From Paenibacillus xylaniclasticus (lineage in GTDB: Bacteria > Bacillota > Bacilli > Paenibacillales > Paenibacillaceae): a stretch of 64,000 nt of DNA. The translations under genes were made by a program, and so were the position numbers. Below, piece by piece: positions 17,912 through 24,932 of the stretch. The DNA lies in assembly GCF_004001065.1 (NCBI RefSeq), contig NZ_BIML01000013.1:124001-188000 (forward strand), read 5' to 3'. Position 1 is the stretch's first letter. Every line of letters starts with the position of its first letter. The notes under the pieces are model-generated. The model did no database searches. It saw only the letters and a program-made list of their open reading frames with translations, and had not been told where the DNA came from.

Positions 17912-19972
17912 ATGATTTTATTACAGGGCACTTATAACGCCGGGGTCGTTGTGTTGTCGATATTTATCGCTATTTTATCATCTTATTCTGCGCTTGATAT
18001 GGCGGGGCGCGTATGGCAGGCGCGGGGCAGGTCCAGATGGGGATGGACGGTTGCTGGGGCAGTCATGATGGGATGTGGAGTATGGTCGATGCATTTTGTC
18101 GCGATGCTGGCTTTTCATTTGAATGCGCCGGTCAGCTATCATGCAGGGGCTACGGTGCTATCGTTGCTCGCGGCTATATTTGCATCATTTATCGCTTTTT
18201 ATTTGATACAGCGCGAAAGTGTTCATTTCGGCCGGCTGGCATTTGGAAGCTTGGTTATGGGCTCAGGGATCGCGGCTATGCATTATATTGGAATGTCGGC
18301 TATTCAGATTACAGGCGGGTCTACGAGCTATGATCGATTCTACTGGTGCTTGTCGGTGGCTGTGGCCATCATGGTGTCTTATGCTGCTTTACTGCTCTTC
18401 ACTCGGTTTCGAGACAGTCTGGGCGGAGGTAATGTCCGACTGTGGAAGTGGTGTGCAGCTGTTCTAATGGGGCTGGCGGTATGCGGGATGCACTATACAG
18501 GAATGCAGTCCGTCTCGTTCTGGTGCAGTGCAGCTACGGCTCAAGAGGGGGCGGTCTCCAGCAACTATAATCTACTATGGGCGGTAACACTGGCAATGGG
18601 CGTGCTGCTCCTCGTATCCTGGGCGGCGACTTATGTTGACCGGACGATACTGGAGAGAATGGCGTATCAGGATCAACTGACGGGTCTGCCGAATCGTTAT
18701 GAGTTGGTTAGACAGTTCGATTCGTTCTTACGACGGACAGAGCGAGGCGCGGTATTGTTCATCGATATCGATCAATTCAAAACGATAAACGATACGCTCG
18801 GTCACGACGTCGGCGATTTGCTTGTGCTTGATGCGAGCCGTCGCCTTGCGGCAATAGCTAATGGAGAGATTATGGTTTTTAGAATTGGAGGAGATGAATT
18901 TCTGCTGCTAGCGGAAGGGGGGGATCAGAACGATGCAGAGCAGCTGGCGAAACGGCTGTTATCAAGCATCAACCAGTCATTCCATATCGACGGCAACGAA
19001 CTGTTCGTCTCCTGCAGCATCGGCATCGCGCTGTATCCGGAGCATGGGAGTGATCGTGCGGAGCTGCTCCGGACGTCTGATACAGCACTATATGAGGCGA
19101 AGGGCGGCGGCAGGAACCGGTATCAGCTGTTCAATCTGGAAATTCAGGAGAAGCAGCTTCGGCGCATGCAGCTGGAGAACGACCTGCGCAGTGCTCTGGA
19201 ATACGGCAAGCAGTTTATTGTCTATTATCAGCCTAAATGGGATACGACGATCAACCGGCCAATCGGCTTTGAGGCACTGGTTAGATGGAATCATCCCAAG
19301 CTTGGCTTTGTGCCGCCCTCTGAATTTATTGCAATTGCAGAGGAGACCGGGCTAATCGTCGATTTGTCTCGCTTCGTTCTTCGTCAGGCCTGCAGGGATT
19401 GCAGGGAATGGGAGAAGGCGGGATATGGTCCGTTCACGGTGTCTGTCAATACGTCGGTGCGGTTATTTGACAGTCAGAATTTGTTTGATATGGTCGAGGA
19501 AAGCTTGCTGGACTTCGGACTTGCACCAGAGCGGCTGGAGCTAGAAATTACGGAGACGATCGTCATTCACGATATGGACGAGGTCATCCGCCAGCTGAAC
19601 CGGCTGCGGGAGCTTGGCGTCAAAGTGTCGATGGACGACTTCGGCTCAGGCTATTCCTCGCTCGGCTCGTTGGATCTTATCCCGCTGGATACGGTTAAGA
19701 TCGATCGGATGTTCATTAACCAAAGTCACATTCCTTCCAAAAGAGCGATCATTAACACGATCGTAACGCTGGCTCAGGAGCTCGGCTTGGACAGTGTGGC
19801 TGAAGGCGTCGAGGATAAGGAACAAGTCCGGCTATTGAATGAAGCGGGCTGCACTATTATTCAAGGCTATTATTTCGGCCAGCCGATGAGTCTAGAACAG
19901 GTGCTCTCATATTTGCATAATCTCCGTTTGCCGCCGCTGGATAAGGAGATCGCAGCCGGGCTGGAGCTCTAA
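17912..19972 (+). CDS. MHYT-GGDEF-EAL c-di-GMP signalling protein
   Basis: A 686-residue membrane protein. The first 230 residues are an MHYT sensor: seven helices with the repeated motifs SMHFVAM, AMHYIGM and GMHYTGM. This family has been proposed to bind copper and sense a diatomic gas or redox state. A GGDEF domain follows with intact GGDEF near 326 and no RxxD inhibitory site. The EAL domain has EALVRW near 453, EITET, DDFGSGYSSL, KIDR and an EGVE segment, so it looks active. GGAGG lies nine bases before the ATG. It is a single gene with its own terminator; GGDEF-EAL proteins of this layout can act in either direction. Confidence 0.93.
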   Translation: MILLQGTYNAGVVVLSIFIAILSSYSALDMAGRVWQARGRSRWGWTVAGAVMMGCGVWSMHFVAMLAFHLNAPVSYHAGATVLSLLAAIFASFIAFYLIQRESVHFGRLAFGSLVMGSGIAAMHYIGMSAIQITGGSTSYDRFYWCLSVAVAIMVSYAALLLFTRFRDSLGGGNVRLWKWCAAVLMGLAVCGMHYTGMQSVSFWCSAATAQEGAVSSNYNLLWAVTLAMGVLLLVSWAATYVDRTILERMAYQDQLTGLPNRYELVRQFDSFLRRTERGAVLFIDIDQFKTINDTLGHDVGDLLVLDASRRLAAIANGEIMVFRIGGDEFLLLAEGGDQNDAEQLAKRLLSSINQSFHIDGNELFVSCSIGIALYPEHGSDRAELLRTSDTALYEAKGGGRNRYQLFNLEIQEKQLRRMQLENDLRSALEYGKQFIVYYQPKWDTTINRPIGFEALVRWNHPKLGFVPPSEFIAIAEETGLIVDLSRFVLRQACRDCREWEKAGYGPFTVSVNTSVRLFDSQNLFDMVEESLLDFGLAPERLELEITETIVIHDMDEVIRQLNRLRELGVKVSMDDFGSGYSSLGSLDLIPLDTVKIDRMFINQSHIPSKRAIINTIVTLAQELGLDSVAEGVEDKEQVRLLNEAGCTIIQGYYFGQPMSLEQVLSYLHNLRLPPLDKEIAAGLEL

Positions 19973-19982
19973 TCATGTAGTA

Positions 19983-20035
19983 AGGCGTATCGCTGCTGTC
20001 CCAATTGAATGGGGCAAGAGCGGACGCCTATTTTA
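19983..20035 (+). terminator. Terminator after the MHYT-GGDEF-EAL gene
   Basis: AGGCGT at 19983-19988 pairs with ACGCCT at 20024-20029. An inner CGCT/AGCG stem supports the hairpin, and ATTTTATTT follows. It begins about ten bases after the stop codon. Confidence 0.7.
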
Positions 20036-20108
20036 TTTGGTGCTTAGGCAGTTGAGCCTAATAAACAGCCCCTTCGTGTCGCTTGTATAGCCTACGCGCG
20101 ACTGGTAA

Positions 20109-20192
20109 GTGAGATAAGTGCCTTTCGGCACTTACGGAGCGGCGAGCGGTCGAGAGCGGGTGAGATAGGTGCCCAAAGGCACTTATGGAGTG
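20109..20192 (+). repeat. Two tandem copies of a small hairpin repeat
   Basis: Two units of about 32 bases (20109-20140 and 20160-20192) share the plan GTGAGATA, then an inverted repeat AAGTGCC/GGCACTT or AGGTGCC/GGCACTT, then A(C/T)GGAG. The loop and stem bases differ in a compensating way: TTTC in one and CAAA in the other, with pairing kept. A weak third start (GTGCGAGATA) follows at 20200. Non-coding; 349 bases separate the flanking genes. It looks like a member of a dispersed intergenic palindromic family. Confidence 0.7.
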
Positions 20193-20321
20193 ATAAATGG
20201 GTGCGAGATACAAATATTTAGATAAATCTCTAGTTTTTCAATATAAAATAAAATATAATAAAAACCAAAATGAAACTCGGTTTCGCTATATGAAACCAAT
20301 AAATTTCAAGGAGGTACTAGA

Positions 20322-20702
20322 ATGACCGTTCAATTTCTTGGCGTGGATCACGTTCAATTAGCAGCGCCGGAAGGCTGCGAGACGGAGGCCAGAAGTTTTT
20401 TTGCCGGCCTGCTAGGATGGAAGGAGATCGAAAAGCCCGAAGGCTTGCGCCAGCGCGGAGGCGTATGGTTTCAATGCGGTGTACATCAGGTCCATATCGG
20501 CGTGCAGCGTGATTTTGTGCCGGCGAAGAAAGCGCATCCTGCATTTCAAGTGAAAAACATTGAGCAGCTGCGCAAGCATCTGATCGCTAACAGCGTTGAG
20601 ATTGTGGATGATGAGGTACGGGCGGATGAGGGGGTCAAACGCTTTTATACGCAAGATCCTTTCGGTAATCGGATCGAGTTCCTTGAATGGCTGAATAACT
20701 AA
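20322..20702 (+). CDS. VOC-family (glyoxalase/bleomycin resistance-like) protein
   Basis: A 126-residue protein of one VOC unit: VDHVQLAAP at the start, ARSFFAGLLGWKEIEKP, VHQVHIGVQRDF, and FYTQDPFGNRIEFLEW at the end. Metal-ligand positions His10, His near 59 and Glu near 122 are plausible. Substrate is unknown; the family includes glyoxalases, dioxygenases and resistance proteins. AAGGAGG precedes the ATG by seven bases, and the upstream 100 bases are very AT-rich and likely hold its promoter. Confidence 0.88.
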   Translation: MTVQFLGVDHVQLAAPEGCETEARSFFAGLLGWKEIEKPEGLRQRGGVWFQCGVHQVHIGVQRDFVPAKKAHPAFQVKNIEQLRKHLIANSVEIVDDEVRADEGVKRFYTQDPFGNRIEFLEWLNN

Positions 20703-20821
20703 TTTTAGTCCGCACACTGGAAAGAGCGGAGCATACGCTACTGGCCTTTGTATCTTCGGCAAAACAAATGGATGAATTCTCCCATTCCGGCGGGTAGGCG
20801 GGTAATATAATCTGCGCGTGC

Positions 20822-20880
20822 TATCCGAAAGATTCGGCAGGTTAGCCGAACGGGTGACGGATTATCCCTGCCCATTGGAT
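20822..20880 (+). promoter_or_regulatory. Possible structured leader before the metallophosphoesterase gene
   Basis: CCGAA-AGA-TTCGG forms a small hairpin at about 20826-20838. GGCAGG at about 20837-20842 can pair with CCTGCC near 20871-20876 across a loop holding GCCGAACGGG. A TATAAT sits at 20806-20811, just before. I compared the segment by eye with glycine, cobalamin, c-di-GMP, c-di-AMP, ZTP and guanidine riboswitch cores and saw no match. It may be a protein-binding or attenuator structure, or chance. Confidence 0.3.
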
Positions 20881-20943
20881 GTATACTACAGAAACGAGAA
20901 TACGTAGTATTACCATTGAAGTTACGAAGAAAGGTGTATCTAC

Positions 20944-22347
20944 GTGACGAAGCAAGCGCAGCGACTATTCCGGCGGCTGGTCCGATTAACAAGCGTCTTA
21001 ATTGCCGTATATAGCATGATGCTCGCATTTTCGGTAAGTGTGGGGGCGGCTGTTCATTCGGCGCAGGCTGCACCGGACGAGGCCGACCGTTATGCAACGG
21101 TTCAGCGCAGCGCTGGTTTTGATTTAGTATTTCCGGTCATTAGTGACATTCATATCGGCAGGGGGGCTAAGGCAGAGAAGAAGCTCGAGGACGTCTTGAA
21201 GCAAATCAATCAAATCACGCCGCAATACGATGCAATAGCGAGCGTGGGTGATTTGACGAATGACGGCACCGTATCCCAATACGATAGATTCATGCGTATC
21301 TATAACCGCTACAGGCAGCCGCAAGCACAGCATTTGTTGGCTATTGGCAACCACGACTACTGGGGAAATCCGAGAGAAGCCAAAGGAAGAAAGCTGTTCA
21401 TTGCCAAAACCGGTATGAAGAACATTTATTATGATAAATGGATCAACGGCTATCATTTCATCGTAATCGGAAGCGAGAACAAATCGGTTGGAGGCACGCT
21501 GTCCGATACCCAGCTGAAATGGCTGGATGAGAAGCTGTCTGAGCACGCGAAGGCGAACAAGCCCATTTTCGTCTTTTTTCATCAGCATATTGGCGGAACG
21601 GTAAGCGGCAGTGATTTGTGGGGGCATTCACGCAGCCATATGAAGCTGTACGCTACGCTCGCGCGCTATCCGCAAGTCATCATCTTTTCGGGTCATTCGC
21701 ATTACATGCTGGATGATCCGCGTACGATTCACCAGCGGCATTTTACTTCGGTTGGCATTTCGTCGATTCGTTATCCTGAGCTGGAGCCGGGCAAGGTACA
21801 GGGAAAACATCCGTCCGATGATATTGCACAAGGCTGTATCGTGTATGTTAAGCGCGGTAAGGTAACCATTCGGAGGAGAGATTTTCACCGGAACGATTGG
21901 ACGGGCGAGGATTGGGTCATTCCTTATCCTGCCAGCCGGCATTCGTTCGTCTATACGGATGATCGCGACCGGATTAAGCCGATTTTCCCAACGTCAGCGA
22001 GCGTATCTATTGTTCCGGATTCCATCGGGGCGACGAAGGCTGCTCTTGTGTTCGACCAGGCGACTGATAATTTATTTGTTCATGCTTACGATATCGAAGT
22101 GAAACGGCAGGGCAGTCGCAGGAGCACGCTCAAGCTGAGCGCATTTTCTGAGTTTTATAAGCGGCCGGTTCCCGCATCGATTACGGTCGAATTGAAAGGA
22201 TTGAAGCCTGAGCAAAATTATACGGCATCCGTCTATGCAGTTGATTCGTTCGGCAACCGGAGTGCCAAGCCCTTGACTGTATCATTTCGGACGCGGGCGA
22301 TAACGAATACAAAGGCGGATCAGCTTTCGAAGCTGCTCAGCCTGTAG
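20944..22347 (+). CDS. Secreted calcineurin-like metallophosphoesterase
   Basis: A 467-residue protein starting at GTG 20944 with AAAGGTG six bases upstream. The N-terminus has a basic stretch, one hydrophobic segment and a likely signal-peptidase site near AQA, so it is exported. The catalytic block follows in order: SDIHIG, GDLTNDG, GNHDYW, FFHQHI and SGHSH, the five metal-binding motifs of the superfamily. The last 110 residues (from about 350) look like a fibronectin III-type domain (TASVYAVDSFGNRSAKP). The substrate (phosphate monoester, nucleotide or cell-wall polymer) cannot be read from this. It is a single gene ending at a shared hairpin. Confidence 0.88.
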   Translation: MTKQAQRLFRRLVRLTSVLIAVYSMMLAFSVSVGAAVHSAQAAPDEADRYATVQRSAGFDLVFPVISDIHIGRGAKAEKKLEDVLKQINQITPQYDAIASVGDLTNDGTVSQYDRFMRIYNRYRQPQAQHLLAIGNHDYWGNPREAKGRKLFIAKTGMKNIYYDKWINGYHFIVIGSENKSVGGTLSDTQLKWLDEKLSEHAKANKPIFVFFHQHIGGTVSGSDLWGHSRSHMKLYATLARYPQVIIFSGHSHYMLDDPRTIHQRHFTSVGISSIRYPELEPGKVQGKHPSDDIAQGCIVYVKRGKVTIRRRDFHRNDWTGEDWVIPYPASRHSFVYTDDRDRIKPIFPTSASVSIVPDSIGATKAALVFDQATDNLFVHAYDIEVKRQGSRRSTLKLSAFSEFYKRPVPASITVELKGLKPEQNYTASVYAVDSFGNRSAKPLTVSFRTRAITNTKADQLSKLLSL

Positions 22348-22351
22348 AGAC

Positions 22352-22396
22352 TACAAAGGGCTCTAAGTCATCGAAGATGACCTAGAGCCCTTTGTA
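22352..22396 (+). terminator. Bidirectional terminator between metallophosphoesterase and helicase genes
   Basis: Two 21-base arms (22352-22372 and 22376-22396) pair with a single mismatch around a three-base loop. TACAAA at the 5' end and TTTGTA at the 3' end give U-rich tails on both strands. It sits between two convergent genes that end at 22347 and 22400. Confidence 0.85.
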
Positions 22397-22399
22397 AGT

Positions 22400-24634
22400 T
22401 TATCGCCTAATACCGCTGCTCGCACGGGTGCTGGCGACGACCGTTCGCACGCCCGCCGCTTCAGCCAGAAAGCGGGAAATATCGGCCTTTTGTCCGTGGA
22501 AGAAGGCGGGGGAGCTGATGTACAGCCTTTCTTGCGCCCTCGTGACGGCTACATAGAGCAGCCGGCGCTCTTCCTCGAGCGCTTCTTCTTTATCCCGTTC
22601 CAGCTCGTCTCGGGAAGCTGTCTGCTTCGGCTGCTGCGGCTGCATTGCCGAACGATGCGGCATGATGCCCTCCGAAGCACCGACGACGAAGACGACGGGA
22701 AATTCCAGACCCTTTGATTTGTGAACGGTCATAAGCTGGACGCGGCCGTCATCCTCCGACGAGGGAACTGCTGTCTGGGCTTGACGCACGCCCTCTACAG
22801 TGCCCCCTGCTTGTCCACCTCGGATGCTTCCGCCCGGCCTGCCAGCCTGCTTCGCCTCCGCTTGTCTCTTCGCCATATCTTCTGAGAATGCAAGGAACGA
22901 GGCAACCGTATCGAACCGTCCTGCAGACGACTCCAGCTCGTCGAGCAGCTCCTTCATGATTTCCTTATGCGGAGTTCCGCCTCGGTTCGTCTCGGCGAAT
23001 TTGTCGAAGAACGCTTCGCGGATACGGCGGATGGCTGCCGCTGGACGAAGGGAAGCCGCCGCTTTAATTAGCCGAAGCCGTTCCAGCACCCCGTCCTTCT
23101 GAAATTGCTGTAGTCGAGGAAAAGCTGTCAAATGAATTAGTGGCCATTTTTTGGCCTGCTCAGCATCTCTGTCGCGAATCCATTTCATCGCCGCGTCACG
23201 GTTCACGTACAGTGTCGGCAGCATATCCTCGATCGCCTGCTTATCCCGGTGGTTGAGCGACAGCTTCAAATGGGCCATCACCGGCCGGATGAGCGGAGAA
23301 TCGTAGAATGACAGTCCATCGCTATGGTCCTCGACCGGTATGCCTGACTGCAGCAAATGCTCGGTTGCTGCGCGCCCGCTGCCGGCCGAACGGTACAAGA
23401 CGGCGATGTCGCCCCACTTGTATCGTCCGGATTCGACCAGCTTTCGGATCGATGCGGTTACAGCGGCAGCTTCCTCCTCTGGCGTTGAAGGGCGGGCAAA
23501 CATCGGCTTTCCTAATATGCCAAGCTCATTGTCTTCGCCTGACATGGACGATGGCACTTCCGCAGTATTGTTCTTGGGCACGGTCAGTGTTTTCGGCCGG
23601 CGGTTTTTGTTGCCGCGGATAATGGCGTTGCCCAGCCCGACGATGTCGGCGCTTGAACGGTAATTGACGCGCAGAGTGACGACTTTGGCGTCCGGGTATA
23701 TTTTATCGAATGACAATATGGCCTCGGAGCTAGCGCCGTTGAAGGAATAGATCGTCTGATCGTCATCTCCGACGACCATTAGATTGCGACGTCCGGCAGC
23801 GATGAGACGGACGATTTCGTATTGGATCATATTCGTGTCTTGGAATTCATCAACCATAATGTATCGGAATCGGTCTTGCAGCGAGGCTAGAAGCTCCGGC
23901 TCCGAGAGCAGCATCTGATAGGCGAGCAGAAGCAAGTCGTCGAAATCGATCAACCCGTTGTCGCGCTTCCATTGCTCGTATCGAATGAGAACACGCTTTA
24001 TTTCGCGCTCAGCCGGCGAAGCTTCAGGCAAGTCGCTCACGGTCAGCAGCCGGCTCTTGTAAGAGGAGAGCAGAGCGAGCAGCGACTCCGGCTCGTAATC
24101 GTTCGTCGAGCCAGCTTCTCTTAGCAACCGTTTCACCGTCATTCTTTGCTGCCCTTCATCGCCGATTAGAGCCGCGGAGACACCTCTTCGACGGAGCAGC
24201 AGTAAGCAGAAGGAATGGAACGTGCGCGCTTCGATCGACTGCGCTGCCCGCGCCGATATGCCTGGCAAGCCTGCAAGGCGCTGCTTCATTTCGTCTGCCG
24301 CTTTGCGCGAAAACGTAACGAGCAGCAAATGCCTTGGCGAAACGCCTCGAACTCCGATTAGAAAAGCGGCGCGGCATGCGAGTGTCGTTGTTTTGCCTGA
24401 GCCTGCCCCGGCAATCGTCAGCAGCGGACCGTCACCATGGCGGACAGCCTCGGCCTGATCTGCGTTCAAATGAACGCCTATACTGGCCAGCTCCTCCCAG
24501 AAGGCCGATTCTCGTCGGGCTTGTGCACCCGTTGTTATCCGTTCCTCTGCTGCGGCCTTATCTGAACAGTTGTTAATGTGTGCCGGAGGTACGGGACGAG
24601 CTGCCCCCGAAATTGTATATTTGTATGAAAACAT
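22400..24634 (-). CDS. UvrD/PcrA/Rep-family ATP-dependent DNA helicase
   Basis: Superfamily 1A 3'-5' helicase, 744 residues. It has Q-motif-like LNADQAEAV, Walker A GAGSGKTT, motif II DEFQDTN, motif III GDDDQTIYSFNGA, motif IV RVNYRSS, motif V TVHKSKGLEFPVVFV and motif VI YVAVTRAQERL, a complete set. Size is near that of PcrA, but the N-terminal 55 residues are extra, and a low-complexity Gly/Gln/Ala stretch near residue 600 is unusual. It is probably a second UvrD-like paralogue rather than the housekeeping pcrA, which usually sits with ligA. The start at 24634 has a weak AAAGGA site 12 bases upstream; later starts are possible. Confidence 0.88.
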   Translation of the reverse strand: MFSYKYTISGAARPVPPAHINNCSDKAAAEERITTGAQARRESAFWEELASIGVHLNADQAEAVRHGDGPLLTIAGAGSGKTTTLACRAAFLIGVRGVSPRHLLLVTFSRKAADEMKQRLAGLPGISARAAQSIEARTFHSFCLLLLRRRGVSAALIGDEGQQRMTVKRLLREAGSTNDYEPESLLALLSSYKSRLLTVSDLPEASPAEREIKRVLIRYEQWKRDNGLIDFDDLLLLAYQMLLSEPELLASLQDRFRYIMVDEFQDTNMIQYEIVRLIAAGRRNLMVVGDDDQTIYSFNGASSEAILSFDKIYPDAKVVTLRVNYRSSADIVGLGNAIIRGNKNRRPKTLTVPKNNTAEVPSSMSGEDNELGILGKPMFARPSTPEEEAAAVTASIRKLVESGRYKWGDIAVLYRSAGSGRAATEHLLQSGIPVEDHSDGLSFYDSPLIRPVMAHLKLSLNHRDKQAIEDMLPTLYVNRDAAMKWIRDRDAEQAKKWPLIHLTAFPRLQQFQKDGVLERLRLIKAAASLRPAAAIRRIREAFFDKFAETNRGGTPHKEIMKELLDELESSAGRFDTVASFLAFSEDMAKRQAEAKQAGRPGGSIRGGQAGGTVEGVRQAQTAVPSSEDDGRVQLMTVHKSKGLEFPVVFVVGASEGIMPHRSAMQPQQPKQTASRDELERDKEEALEEERRLLYVAVTRAQERLYISSPAFFHGQKADISRFLAEAAGVRTVVASTRASSGIRR

Positions 24635-24750
24635 GTACTAGCTTAGTCCTTTCGTCGTCTATATCGATGATCTTATATAAGTTCGTAAATTTATGCGCAG
24701 GCTTCATTATACCATGTAGAATCGGCTTAGTACTGCTGATCAACCATTAA

Positions 24751-24764
24751 TGTAAGCGCTACCG
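24751..24764 (+). promoter_or_regulatory. CcpA cre-like site upstream of the GH3 gene
   Basis: TGTAAGCGCTACCG matches the cre consensus TGWAARCGYTWNCW except the last base. It lies 16 bases upstream of the TTGTTT -35 element of the GH3 promoter. This suits carbon catabolite control of a glycosidase gene. A LacI-family repressor site would look alike. Confidence 0.6.
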
Positions 24765-24779
24765 AAATCGTTTTTGCAA

Positions 24780-24808
24780 TTGTTTTATCCACAATCGGTC
24801 GGTATAAT
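24780..24808 (+). promoter_or_regulatory. Sigma-A-type promoter of the GH3 gene
   Basis: TTGTTT (24780-24785), 17-base spacer, TATAAT (24803-24808). The -10 is perfect and the -35 weak. The predicted start near 24815 leaves a leader of about 118 bases before the ATG at 24933. Confidence 0.65.
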
Positions 24809-24932
24809 GGGGTAGAATTCGAACGAATAAATCGATAATCGGGTTGAATAGAACTTATCTGTTGTGGACTTTATGACCATGCTGTATTCGGGCCATCATG
24901 CACTAGGAAATCATCTTAGAAGGAGAACGTAT

